A DNA stretch of 64,000 bases, taken from the NCBI GenBank assembly GCA_030734395.1, contig JAUZTG010000048.1:558001-622000 (forward strand). The letters run 5' to 3'. A program made the position numbers and the translations under genes. Within the stretch, counting starts at the first letter, position 1, and every line of letters begins with the position of its first letter. This DNA comes from Sarocladium kiliense (taxonomy: Eukaryota; Ascomycota; Sordariomycetes; Hypocreales; Sarocladiaceae). The notes beneath the pieces are model-generated. The model was not told where the DNA came from, ran no database searches, and saw nothing but the letters and a program-made list of their open reading frames with translations. Shown here piece after piece: positions 11,635-23,565 of this stretch.

Positions 11635-12555
11635 GGTGGTCAGACGGGTGCCAGATCGTCACCAGGGGCCGGTTGTCGATCTCCTGGATAAGTGATGGAT
11701 GGACACGATGATTTTGACGTTGAAAAGTGAGGATGAAGATTGGACGATAAGGAGATGGTCGATAAATCTGGGCCAGCCAGAAGATAATGTATGCGTCGTA
11801 CACGTCTCCCACTGGGGACAGGCGGGCGATCGATTGGTCCGTACTCCAGTCCTCGGCGGAGTTTACTGTTTGGCGCCTCGGGCGATCGCCCTGGTAAATC
11901 CACCAAGTTGCCCTCCGTAGCGTCCATTGTCCGCGCGGGACGCCACCCTCCATCAACAACCGTTTGTCAGCTGCGGCCAATAGTCGAGTCCGAATCCCGG
12001 TTTCACTGGCTTGAATGAACCGGCATTTGAAAGTGTTCCGGATGCTGTACCCTTTGCCAGATCCGTGGACGCTGGCCCATCGTACGAAAGTCTGATGTTC
12101 CGTTGAAAAAATGTCGAACAGGCTGGATCGATGTGCCATTCTGCCCGACTGGTTCTAGGCAACGATCAAGCCACATAAACCAATAATTTGAGACCAAGCT
12201 CTACGACGGAGCTGTGACATGAAGCTGATGTGTTTGTTACTCCACGTATACTCCAACAGGTGCTGCCAGGTGCATGACAGTGGCAACGGTGACCACTGCG
12301 CAAGAAAGAGGGCAAGTGCCCCTTCCTTCCCATAATCTGCCACCATTTGAGTCACAAGATGGTCAAATCTCATCTTGTTGGTCCAGAATTGAGGCTCTCA
12401 AGCCAATATGCTCCTTCTGCTTCCTCTTAGTCACCATCACAGACCTGGACTTGGACCATTCGGTTCATCCTGCAAATATCTTCCTACACTTGCAGTGCAC
12501 TCGCAGCGAATTGCTAGAACTTAGTCCTATCGTTTCCAAATCGATGTAGCCAAAC
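11635..12555. other. Divergent intergenic region
   Basis: It lies between the starts of two divergently transcribed genes (cyclotransferase-like and the 941-residue protein). Overlapping short frames on both strands show no motif. Nothing else recognised. Confidence 0.45.
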
Positions 12556-15431
12556 ATGGCCCCAAGAGGCCACCCGAAGCAGACCTCCAGGGGTCGTTAC
12601 AAGCAAACAACCCGGGTGCCCGTGAGAAGTATGAATCTGAGCTTCGCCCCTTTGGACACAACTCCAACAAGCCGTGGACTTCGGATTGGAGATGATAGCC
12701 GAGGAACAAATGTTCATGAGGCGGATCCAGCCACCTCTGGATTTGGCAACGACATCGAGTTGGTCAAGCCTTCGAATGATGAGTTTTTCGACGATGAAGG
12801 TCTCGGAGACTCAGATATGTTGGCGTTTGAGGCTCAGTCATCATTGCAAAAGCCGGAAAGAAAGAAAAGCTTTGCTTGGTCGGAGGCGGATTCCTTCTCT
12901 CGCCGCAGTTCACCTGTTCCGGCTGGAGAAACGCCTCAAGCCAATTGGCATCTTGACGATGTAGAGTCAATTCCAAATCCTTACTCCAGTCCAGCATCCG
13001 GCACTGGAAACTTTCCAAGCACAATGCCCCTTCAGAAAGATCATCTCGATGCCCTCCTCCCGATCACTGGCAGCGCGAAAGAACACCGATTTGACTTCTC
13101 CGAGACAGCTTCAACAGCTCGTCGCAGCACTCCGTTCGACTCCATCGCCGCTGGCGATGCTGCTTGGGAGCTGGGAGAGTCCCATCCCGTCACTCCCCAC
13201 GGCGACTATGTGCCCGGAGACGCCTCACCTTCTTTGTCCAGTGCTGTTCAAAAGGCTGTGTGTACAGGTCAATCGCCAGATGACAGCCATGAGGACATTA
13301 CATCATTGAGGCAAACGAAACAAATTGACTCTCACTACCCAGAGGATCGTGATACTTCTGAATCGCATCAAAGCAACTTCACTAGTCTAATGGAGCAACC
13401 CATGGTCTCGAAGGGGCATGCAGCACCCCGTCGAAAGCAACGTGCCAAACCACCAATCCAGGTCGATGAGTCAACTCAACGGGTCAAAGCGGACCCAGGT
13501 GTCCTAATGTCAGTGAATGGCACAGTCCAGAAGGATGCAATCGTTACGACTAAAGCAAAGACCAGTCTTTCTCGTAGACGCAAGCCGCCGACAACTTCAA
13601 CAAACAAGGCTAAACAGAATGTGCTGAAGAAGCCCCAGCCTCGGAACAAGAGGAAGGTTTTGGAGGACACTGAGCATGCTCGGCCATCAAAGAAACCTAA
13701 GAACCAGGATATGGACTCATCCTGGGAACCTTCTCCAGTTAGTCGACGCCTTTCTCGACCTCGAGCCACTGCCCCCAAGACAAACCAACCCGTCAATCCA
13801 TCGACGGGCCCTGCTGCAAATACTCGAGCGCGAGGTGCAATGGTGCCAAAGACATCACTCTTGGCAGATGCTCAACACCCGCCATCCGCGGTGCTACCTC
13901 CTGAGGACTCGCCATTGAGCGATCCCTCCTCAAGTCAAAGTGGTCTAGGGATAACTTCGAATGGGTCCAACCTGTCTTCTCCTGTGGGCATGAACTCCAC
14001 ATACTTCGTTGATGACACTCAAGCTGGCTTGACCGGAGCAGAGAAAGTCCAGGCTTCAGTTAGAAAGCACGATGGTGATTATTCGAACTCAAAGGGCCGT
14101 TCCGAGAGCCGTCCGCTCACTTCAGGAGCTGTACAAAAGGTCAGTATCGTTGCAGATGCGTCACCCATGAACTGTTTAGAAGAACGATCCCTTCCATCGC
14201 AAGTCGCAATCGCACCAGCGGCGGTCAAACCCCCAGCCCAACAAGAAGTTGTACATATGGGTGACCGAGACGAGCCAGCTTCTTCCATCAGGGGTCCCAG
14301 AACTACGGAAGTTGACGCTGTTTCAAGATTCGCTAAACCAAGAAACCCAATGTTGAAGACTTCGGGTGGTCCGTTGGGAGTTGCTCAATCTCAAGTCACC
14401 ATCGAACTTTCCAGCGACTCGGTTTCAAGCGATTCCGACAATCAAGAAACATCACTTGATGCCCCACTACAGACCCAACGTCGCTCTCACCTCACTCACG
14501 ATGGCATACAGTCCGGCCAACTCGCTTGCTCTGTTGTCCAACCCCATTCATCGGTTCATGATCAACCCTTAACATCGCTTGCAAGAAATCCTACTACTAT
14601 TTCAGTCACCACTGGAACCCCGCTCCTGTCTCTAGGCAACAGCAGGAAGTTACGATCCAAGCATGTCCGGCCAAGTGATATACGGGACCGGAAAGTACCA
14701 CTCCTCCCTTTGAGAGAAACAGAGTTAAATGCCTCCCGTTTTATCCAGTCAAAGACGGGTCATGATAATCGTATCATCAGCGTCAGCGTTGATGGAAGTC
14801 CCGTGGTTGCATCAAAGCTTGTCGCGGAAAGGGGAAAATGCGAGCCTGTCGACTTGAGCCCGCTGGATGATGAACCAATCGAGCTCGTGAACGCAGGCCA
14901 CTCTGCAGCTGGCTCAGAGCCCATCACCTGTTCACCTCCCGCCCAGCGTCCGCTCCAATCGAAATACAACAAGGAGCGCTCAAAGAATCAAGACACTTCT
15001 TGGAGACCAGTGGATCCCTTTACTGAGCTGGCCGGGAAGTTTGTCAAGGTATGGTGCGTATGTCGTCATGGACGTCTAAATTTCTGACTTCGTTATAGGA
15101 TGTTGCGAAGCGTTTAGGAGACCTAGCTACGGAGCTTCGCTCAACCGACAAGGTCTACGAGGTGAAGATGAATCGATGTCTATCCAAGATACAGGAACGG
15201 GAAAGCGAGGAGTATCTGCGGCTGCGAGATACGAATCGACGCAATGTCAAACGGTTCCTTGCCATGATCGAAGCTGGGCGGGAAATAATCAAAACTCAGT
15301 CCTCTGGGCGTCAGAAAGTGTACAGCGAACTTGACCGTCTTTGGACCTTGCGTGGGAGGGCCTATGACAATACGGTCTCTGGACTTGAATGTTTGCTTCA
15401 GACTTTAGCTTGTGAACGTGAACGGCTATGA
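12556..15431 (+). CDS. Protein of unknown function, disordered with a helical C-terminus
   Basis: Two exons, 12556-15048 and 15099-15431, give 941 residues. The intron (GTATGG...TTATAG) joins ELAGKFVK to DVAKRLGDLATEL. The first 800 or so residues are Ser/Pro/Thr-rich and look disordered, with basic clusters (RRKQRAKPP, KKPQPRNKRK, SRRRKPP) that could be nuclear localisation signals. The last 130 residues are charged and strongly helical (KVYEVKMNRCLSKIQERESE onward), probably a coiled coil, and form the only region that looks conserved. A nuclear or chromosomal role is a reasonable inference from composition alone. I do not recognise the family. Confidence 0.75.
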
Positions 15432-17940
15432 TTGTTGGCATGCATTTGCTGGAGACTGGGGCTCAATCAAAGTGGTGGTCAATCTCCCTGTCAGGTAGCT
15501 CATTCAACTCGAGCATCGAATTCTGTGATCCCGGGCTCCGGCACTGGCGCAGCTCACTCTCGGAATTTATTAACTTGATGATTCCTGTGAACATGGGAGA
15601 GAGTACTGAGTTGCCTTGCCAAAAAAAAAAAAAAAAAAAAAAAACTACTTGATGGTCTCGAAAAGTCCTGCTTCGAGTCTATCCGCGATCTTTGCCTGGC
15701 ACGAGCACAGTATCTTCAGATGATACGAAAAGAAACCCGGGGTAACTAGGGACAGGAGAGAGGCAAGGGAAAAAAACGACCTGCCAACAGGCTGACGCAA
15801 ACACTGGAAATTGTCGTTTCTGCTCTTCATGGCATTGGTAGACGCACGAGTAACGGAGCCATAGAGTTGGAGGGGCGGCAAAAGGCGGGCCAAATGGAGA
15901 GAATGGTTGTTAAGGTTGAGTGATTGCCAAGGTGAATTTCCTTAACAGTACAACGTGTAAGTCCACCCACTGGCCAGGGCCACATGATGCAACCTGGGTA
16001 AGATCCAGGCGCATCGAGATGATGGTCAGGTACGGGAAACTCTGTGTTTCGGAGAGATCTGTCCCAGTGTTCCTAATGTTTGAATACCATGAGTCCAGAG
16101 GTGATGTAGGTCGGGGTTACGGTGGCAATGGACACGCTGGTAACTACCAGCATTTGCGGACCCCAGAACGAGACAATCGTTGCAAGGCTCCCGACATGAA
16201 AAGCATGCGATGCGATGCGATGAGATGCCGACCTCGGGCTTGAGGGTCTGCAGGTTTCCAATCAAGCCATGGGCTAAGCCCCCAGTCCCAACGCGCCTTG
16301 TGATGACGCTGGGGCGAGGTCCTGGTGGTGTGGTGGTTTGCGGCTATCCATGGCGTGCCATACCAAATGTGGCATCACAGTTTGGGAAAATGGGAGACCT
16401 GTATGGTGACGTATGCAAGTAACTCAGTAGCGAGGGTGGTTTAGGCAACCCATTCTAACCCGGCGCTGTGGCTGCGTACAAGCCCACGCCTGTGTGCGTG
16501 TGTCAAGTTCAAACAGCGGTAAGAGTCACCTATGTTTGTCAGAGCGGCGACCGTGGCACAGGCGAGAGAGTTGACTACGTCCATACTGGAGGAATGTGCC
16601 GGAGCCCCTACTGGGTACATTATCTACTGGACAGTCTCCCTGATCTTGATCGATTTGATTTCTTGTTTTCGCATTCTGCATTGCGATCTTTTCATCTCGT
16701 CTTCATACACCGTCGATACACCTATGTTATAATCCTTTTACGCCAACATTGCAACAGCTCTTGGAAATTCGCACCGGTATCGTTGTTCACAGAGCCCAAT
16801 ACGTCATAGGGCTTCACTGTGAGAATGGCAGCCGCAGCAGTCGAGCCGGTCAGGGAGCAGAGTCCCAGCAAACTCCTTGCATCGCCAACGAGGTGAGTTC
16901 TTGATTTCATTGCCTCTCAAGCTATGACAATTTTGTTCTGTCTTGCTCTCTTCTCCTACAAACTTTTGTAACCCAGGGACCCGTACTCCTGTGTCCTTCG
17001 TGCTGGGATGGAAAGCCGAGGAGCTGAGCCACACATGTCGCAGCGCACAAGCTGCTCCGCCTCATTGTGGAGAGCGGATCGGGACCCTTGGTCAGTGCTC
17101 GAGGGTTCCTGAATGGCAGCGACAATCTCAGCATCGCGATTGAGTTTGTCATGCCTTTCCTGGTTCAGTTTATTGCTGGGTTCCTGGGTCATTTGTCCCG
17201 AATCGATGAGATGCGGCCTTGCAAATCGGTGAAGATCGCAGCGTTGCTGCCACTCTCTGCCTACCAAGGAAACCACAGCGGCTTAGCTTAGGCTGGCGAC
17301 AAGTCGGCAGCGGGGTGGTTTAGTGGGCAGCCGAGTGGCTTCAGCGGGTGACGAGTCGGGGATCACGGGGCGCTGTAGATGCAGCGGAGGCCGCCTCATC
17401 ATCAGCACCCAAGGAGAGCGCCTCGAGTCACGGAGCCTTGATTACTACAACCATCATCACCTCGGTTGACCTTTCTTCAACCGTTCCTTGACCTCTCTTC
17501 TCCTAAACTTCTCATTGTCCTTTTCTCCTCCACATCACAACACCTACTCCCATCCCAAAAACCTGTCCTGGCCTCATTCCTCCCAGCCTCACCCCTCAAT
17601 TCGCATTCCTTTCCCGCCGCCTAACCTGGAGGCCCGGCACTTTACCAGTCGAAACACCCCGCGTTAAATCCCATTTTCTACGTCAACACCCCCCCGTTTC
17701 CTACCATTTTTGCATCGCGACAGCCTCAAACCAAACGCACATACCTAACTCACTCCCGCCCCTAATAATAGTCGCTTCCACGGTCTGCCTTTCATCCGCC
17801 GCCAGGAGCGAAAAGACAGCTCCAGCTCCAACGAGAGTCAGTCTCGTCCCTCGACTTCTACCCTCTCCGTCTCCTCCGACGGCATCAGCGACGACTCGAC
17901 TTGCGCATCGAATCAGACAAAACAGCCGAAGAAGAAAAGG
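15432..17940. other. Long intergenic region with an A24 tract
   Basis: 2.5 kb without a supportable gene. It holds an A24 homopolymer at 15621-15644 and a short GATGC-type repeat at about 16208-16224. The stretch just left of 17941 is open in the deneddylase frame and Ser-rich. It probably contains an unplaced 5' exon or leader of that gene: an acceptor-like TAATAG with an upstream CTAAC ends near 17770. Confidence 0.45.
15621..15644 (+). repeat. A24 homopolymer
   Basis: Twenty-four consecutive A residues, about 190 bp downstream of the unknown-function gene's stop. It may be a slippage tract. There is no target-site duplication or ORF to support a retroposon tail. Confidence 0.9.
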
Positions 17941-18856
17941 ATGCCGTTCCGTCAACGTATGGCCCGTCATTTCGGCGAATCGGTATGTAATTTTCTCGGT
18001 CGCGAAAGACACGAAATTGTCGATCCAGGTGTCTGGTCCGTTTGTCGCTGACGCGTCGACCGCTCATCTTTTCCCTATAGCTGTCGCCCGAGAAATCAGT
18101 ACTTAGTTACTACGATGTGTGCCTTACGAACGAAGATATCAAAGCCTTGAGGCATGACTGGCTCACCGACAACAACATCGCCTTTTGGGAGGAGTATCTC
18201 GAACGCGAGACCTTGCCCAAATACCCCCAGGCCCGCATCGTCCTCCTCCGACCAAGCATGACTTTCCTCCTCATGAAAGAACCCGACATGCGCCAGATTC
18301 ACTCCGCCCTGCCGGACTTCAATAAAGTCACCCACATATTTCTTCCCATCAACGACAACCGCAATGTTGGTCAAGCTGAGGGCGGAAGCCATTGGTCGCT
18401 TCTCCTCGTCTCCGCTCTAGATGGCATCGCCTTCCACTATGATTCCCTTGGAGGTGCAAATTTCGCCGAGGCCAGCCTGGCAACGCGCAAGATGAGCGAG
18501 GTGCTCAAGCGGCCGTTGCGATTCATTAACCTTGAGGACTCGCCTCAACAAGAGAATGGCAGCGACTGCGGTGTCTTTGTCTGTCTCCTCATGCGCCACC
18601 TCCTTGTCAAGCGATTGCTCAGCGCCAATGCTAGGGAGAAGGTGTCTATGAGCATGGGTGGCAAGATGGTCGATAGCAACGGCGGGCGGAAGGAGATGCT
18701 CCGTATCATTGAGGGCTTGCGCAAGGAGGGTGAGCGCCGGAGATCGTAAGCGAATCCGTTACTCTAGGGTTCAAGTGGTTAAGAAGCTAACATTTGCAAC
18801 CTAGGCGGAGTGCCAGTCCATTCTCATCAAACAAGACACCACCGCGGATTGAGTAG
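17941..18856 (+). CDS. SENP8/NEDP1-like cysteine protease (ULP/C48 family)
   Basis: Exons 17941-17982, 18081-18745 and 18805-18856 give 252 residues. The catalytic set of the ULP/SENP family is complete: His118 in GSHWSLLL, Asp135 in HYDSLGG, the oxyanion Gln in SPQQENGSDCG (Gln170/171) and Cys177. Length and motif spacing fit SENP8/NEDP1 (deneddylase) better than the larger Ulp1/Ulp2 SUMO proteases; this is inferred from size. Upstream sequence is open in frame and Ser/Lys-rich (PKKKR just before this Met), so the true N-terminus may be longer. If the last intron is retained, a stop at 18749 gives 236 residues. Role: processing of NEDD8 and its removal from cullins and other targets. Confidence 0.82.
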
Positions 18857-19973
18857 GGTCTGGCCCGTTACGGTTCTTGCGAAATGGCAGATAAAGATCA
18901 GCGACAACCCAGTTCCATTCCCAGCCATTGTCAAAGGTCGAATGAAGCGAGCGGCACGGCGACGTTTCTTTACGATGCAGCCAATGAATCTTGCGATGAG
19001 CTAGCAAATCCTCAGCAGTCGACACGCTCCGTAGCCGTCCGAGCTGGCCTTCCTTCTCCGCCCAACTCTGACGACTCGAGAAGGCCGTCTGATTTGAAGA
19101 CGAATACAAATTCACGGAGTAATGCTACGTCTGAGCAGGCGGCCTTCCAACAAACTACCACGACCAGCCGGCGCAGTTGCGCCGTTGAGCAGCAATTTCC
19201 CTGGTCGAGGCCGTCTTCAAAGAGATCAACCTTGGTCTATAAGGTCAAAAGGCAAAGACAGAATGACCGAACCCGACGGATACCACTGATGGACGGCGCT
19301 TCGAGTGACAATGGATCAGGATGATATGACCCTTCCACCTCGCCAACCAACTTTCGAACATGTCGAGTCTCTGACACGGGTCAGCCTTAGCGATACCCCT
19401 AGGTCCGCCTTGTGTCTGTGCGCAGATGTTGAGTTTTGTCTGATGCAATCCTCCTGTTTCTCTCCTGCTATTTTCTAGCGTTGTTCAGTTGACGGAGTAT
19501 GGAATTGGGACAAGAGAGGTGGGGTTGTTCGACCATGGGCATGGTGGCATATATGGTCCTGACGAGTACATGACTTTTTCTCTTCTTGTGTTCTTATTGT
19601 TCTTGTTATGTTTTCGCCTCCGGTCGTAACGTTTTCCTACAACATGGCAGTGTTATCGTGGAGGTACGGCACGAAAAAGGTGTGCATTGTTGGGCAGGAA
19701 ATGTGAGATACCCGTTTAAGCGAGACGTGTGCTTCAGAGGTAATGAATGACGGCAAACATACACAATTGATACGAAGATATTTTCTTTCGCAACCTCATA
19801 TCTGTCCTATATTCTCCAGCCGCCAGTCAATTGGCCCTCATCCCAGTAACAGTAATTTGAGAATCCAAACGCCAGTGTGCCATCTGTTGTGATGACCACA
19901 TGTGACCATAGAGGTCATGGTCAAAGGTCCTGCTCCTTGTAACTCCGTAAGACACATAGGTCGCAATTCTCAT
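18857..19973. other. Intergenic / probable 3' UTR
   Basis: An open frame at 18884-19324 (+, 146 residues, Ser/Thr/Gln-rich) begins 28 bp after the protease stop. It shows no domain and is more likely 3' UTR than a gene. The rest is T-rich sequence with no feature. Confidence 0.4.
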
Positions 19974-20631
19974 TCAACCTTGCTTCGCAAACGCCGGATT
20001 TTGCTCCATCGTCGAGGAGATATATCCTCTCAAAGCCGCCCACCTATTCGCCGTCCCCTTCGTTGCTTGCGAGTCGCCTTGTGTCGTCGTCGTATCCATC
20101 TCTTCCGCCTTCTGTACAGTAGCCTCCTCCTCCATCCCACTCATCCTCGCCATACTCGCGCCAAACCTTTCCATCTCCCCCTTCACCACCCTCTCCTTCT
20201 TCTTCATCGCGCCCTTCTTACTTTTCAAACTCTTATGCCTGACCTTCCCCCGCTCACCACCACCCCCCTCCTCCTCTTCCAAATCTGGCAGCGCATCCGC
20301 AAGACTATCGAGGTTCGCGGCTGCGAGAAGTTTCTTCCCTGGACGACGGGTGCGCTTCTTGGAGGATTTGGAGACGCCGGCGGAGGCGGAGACGCGGGAG
20401 AGGAAGGATGAGGATTTGATGATACGCTTGTCGCGCTTGGTAGAAAGGAAGGCGTCGGAGGTTGCGGCAGTTGGACGGAAGGTTTTGGAAGGGGCGAGGG
20501 GGTGGATTTGACCGGTGATTCTTTGGTGGCGGAGAGTGCGAGCGGAGGGTTTAGAGGGTGCGAGGGGAGCCTAGAGGAGGGTGTTAGTACAAAGGAATAA
20601 GCCAATCGACGGTTGATAAGCCACGAACCAT
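19974..20631 (-). CDS. slx9: Ribosome biogenesis protein SLX9
   Basis: Exon 1 is only the ATG (20631-20629). An intron (GTTCGT...CTCTAG) follows and exon 2 is 20570-19974, giving 199 residues. The protein starts MAPLAPSKPSARTLRHQRI, has basic stretches (SKKRTRRPGKK, KSLKSKKGAMKKKERV), then 'ERFGASMARMSG' and ends NRWAALRGYISSTMEQNPAF, the usual C-terminal block of the SLX9 family. SLX9 acts in 40S pre-ribosome maturation and export. The donor is not a perfect consensus, but without this intron no start fits. It is divergent from UBA4, with 267 bp between start codons. Confidence 0.85.
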
Positions 20632-20898
20632 GATGGCGTTCTGTCGAATGTTGGATCAAGACCGTAGCTATAGGTTGGGAAGAAGACGACAGTTGGTCAA
20701 AGGAGTGGTGATGAAGGTGTTGAAGTCAGTTGGATTGACGGACAGAAATTCTTATCGGACTTTTTTGCGCCAGGGCGATAAGCTCCAGCGTGCGTGGGGT
20801 TGCCTCACCCAAGTTCAACCCCTCCATTCTGCCTACCCTGCACGATGGACTTGACTCAACTCATCTTCAGCACAATCTTTGCATATACCGGACTGGCG

Positions 20899-22415
20899 AT
20901 GGCGAATCATATTGAAGAGCTGAAGCTCGAGATATTACTAAGAGAGGCGGAGCTGTCAAGCCTGAAGGTTGAGCTCGCCGCCGCTGAGGAGGACGCAGCA
21001 GCTCAAGAGAACAATGATTGGAAGTGGCCGCTTCAACCACACGAGTATGAACGATACAGTCGGCAGATGATTGTACCCAACTTCGGACTTCAAGGTACGT
21101 TTGACGTCTTTTTCAAGCCCATACATGGCTTTGAATACGCTGACACACCACCCAGGACAACTACGTCTCCGGAACGCAAAGGTCCTCGTCGTTGGTGCGG
21201 GAGGTCTGGGATGTCCGGCAGCGGCATACCTTGGTGGTGCAGGTGTCAGTACCCTGGGTCTCGTCGACGGCGATACTGTCGAGACATCAAATCTTCATCG
21301 TCAGATAGCGCATTCGACGGGGCGTGTGGGCATGAGCAAAGTGGAAAGTGCCGTCGCCTATCTCAAGGAGTATGTGGAAATGGTTTCTGACTATATTGTG
21401 TGCGAAGGGATATACTGACATGATGATTTCGAACAGACTTAACCCTACAATCACATACAAGACTTACACATCTTCTCTTACTCCCCAAAATGCGCTGGAT
21501 ATCGTTTCAGATTACGATCTAGTGCTCGATTGCACCGACCATCCCACCTCCCGCTACCTCATCTCAGATGTCTGCGTTCTCCTCTCCAAACCTCTCGTCT
21601 CAGCCTCCGCCTTCCAAACTTCGGGACAGCTCATAGTTCTCAACAACCCACCCGGGAAGGGCCCTTGCTACCGATGCGTATTCCCCAAGCCACCACCACC
21701 CGAAAGCGTGGTTGGATGTGGTGAGGGCGGGATCCTTGGGCCTGTGGTGGGTGCAATGGGCGTATTGCAGGCATTGGAGGCATTGAAGCTTATTGCAAGA
21801 GGCGATTTGGAAAGTCGAGCAGAGGAAGCGAAGGCACCGACGATGCTGCTGTTTAGTGCAGCTGGGGAGACTTCCTTCCGGTCAGTGAGGATGAGGGGCC
21901 GGAGAAAAGCTTGCTTCGCATGTGGAGAGCCAGAAGAAGTGGGTGGGCAGTTAACAGCTGACGTGCTGAAAACATCGATGGATTATGTCCAGTTCTGTGG
22001 TGTAGTTCCACCTGTAACGTTGCTGAGGCCAGAGGAGCGGATCACAGCTGAGCTGTACGCGGAGAAGATCAAGAACAGCCCGCACCAGGACGGCAGCACT
22101 CACGACCATGTCCTCATCGACGTACGGGAGAAGGAGCACTTCGATATGAGCCACCTTGACGGGGCGATCAACCTACCCCTGAGTAGAGTCACGGCTTATA
22201 GGGGGGATGATGTGGCAGAGCTGGTACCAGGTGGTTTACCACCGGGTAAGGCCGTGTATACGATCTGCCATCGAGGAAACGATTCGCAGATTGTTGCAGA
22301 AAGGTTGAAGGCATCACCGGTATTTCACGAAAACAAGGATCTGTTCATTGGGGACATTGAAGGCGGCGTGTTAGCGTGGAGAGCACAAGTCGATCCCAAA
22401 ATGCCGCTACCATAG
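20899..22415 (+). CDS. uba4: Adenylyltransferase and sulfurtransferase UBA4 (MOCS3)
   Basis: Exons 20899-21094, 21156-21369 and 21437-22415 give 462 residues. The E1-like domain has the ATP loop VLVVGAGGLGCPAAAYL, catalytic Cys231 in SVVGCGEGG and the zinc Cys pairs 214/217 and 296/299. The C-terminal rhodanese domain has active-site Cys414 in YTICHRGND. UBA4 adenylates and thiocarboxylates the ubiquitin-like URM1 for tRNA wobble-uridine thiolation, and in many fungi also serves molybdopterin synthase. I chose MANHIEELKLEIL as the start because the residues from an in-frame ATG at 20845 are hydrophobic and unlike the family's helical N-terminus. It is convergent with PAM17. Confidence 0.95.
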
Positions 22416-22751
22416 GGCACGAGATTCGTATACACTGTACGACCACTTCATAGATAAATACCGTTGATATGACAAGGGGAGTTTTCACTTTGCTACCCGT
22501 TTCGTACATGAAATCAGAGAGATGTCAAAAAGCAACTATAACCGTCGGTTTCAATCCTCCAATTGGCCATACTGCATCCTGTCCCTCCCCAATTCAAGAT
22601 TGTTGCTACAATAGAGGAGAGTCCCAAAATGCCGCGCCGGGCAAGGTGTGCTGTTCGTGGAGATGGCCCTGATGCTGGTGATTTCCTCCCCTCCAAGACA
22701 TAGATGAAAAGCTGTTAAGGAAGGACAAGAGCGAGCGTTTGTGTTGAAGAT
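22416..22751. other. Convergent intergenic gap
   Basis: 336 bp between the UBA4 and PAM17 stops. I see nothing in it beyond 3' UTR sequence. Confidence 0.4.
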
Positions 22752-23565
22752 TTAGACGAATGCTTGGGTCTTCTTCTTGTTGAAGGCACGCTGATCCTTG
22801 AGCCAGCGTCGGTAACCGGCAACACTCTGGATCTTCTCGCCGTAGAAGTCGGGCACTAAAGTAAGAGTTAGTAAGCCCCGGAGCTCAGTACCAAAAACAA
22901 GAATTAGTCGTACCTGGGTTTCCGGCACTAGAGTTGCTGGGATCGCTGCGGTTCTTTCGTACCCTCGTCAAGAACTCGCTCTCCTTCTGCCTGATCTGCG
23001 GTCCTAGCCTGCGGTTGATCACGTAGAAGATCTGGCTTCCGAGAATTGGGCCCAGCAGCCAACCCATACCGCCACATGCCACGACCATAAGACCCAGCGT
23101 GATGAAGGGATCCAGCGGGACTTGTGTCAGGAGAGGCTCTGCGATTCCACTAGTAAGCGCAATGGCACCACCGGCCGACCCGGCTACTCCTGACACCACA
23201 GAGAAGAGGAGCTGAATCCGACGACGCTGAAGACGCAGCTTGAAGAATGTGTTCCAGTCAAGGGCTGGAGAGCCACTGGACTTGGTCGATGAGACCTCAG
23301 CTGCAGAGGCACCTGAAGCGGAGGGATTGGCGGCAAGTTGGGAGGCGGTCTTGCGGTCGGTTGCGTTGGGAGCCTTGCGGGCGGAGGTAGCAAGGTCGGA
23401 GGCCGGGCGTGTGAAGGCGCGCGGGGCGAGGCACAGAGCGGGCGATGTCTGGTGAAGAGCTGATGGCTGGCGCGCGAGGCAGAGAGGAGTGAGGCCGCGG
23501 GAGGATGTGAGGAGGGATGACCGGGCCGGGAGACGGACGGCGAGGGTCCTCAGGGAGGAAGACAT
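22752..23565 (-). CDS. pam17: Presequence translocase-associated motor subunit PAM17
   Basis: Exons 23565-22914 and 22855-22752 give 251 residues, joined at NP|VPDFYGEKI. An Arg/Ser/Ala-rich presequence (MSSSLRTLAVRLPARSSLL) is followed by LDWNTFFKLRLQRRRIQ, two hydrophobic hairpin segments (about residues 131-153 and 163-185) and the conserved tail IQSVAGYRRWLKDQRAF. This is the full PAM17 layout. The protein sits in the mitochondrial inner membrane and helps the TIM23 import motor assemble. The second exon is essential for the conserved C-terminus. Confidence 0.93.

Noticed and set aside
15621..15644. A24 tract as the tail of a LINE or processed retrocopy
   Set aside because: No reverse-transcriptase motif, no retrocopy body and no flanking duplication visible.
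18884..19324. 146-residue plus-strand frame after the deneddylase
   Set aside because: Low-complexity Ser/Thr/Gln composition, starts 28 bp after a stop, no motif; more likely 3' UTR.
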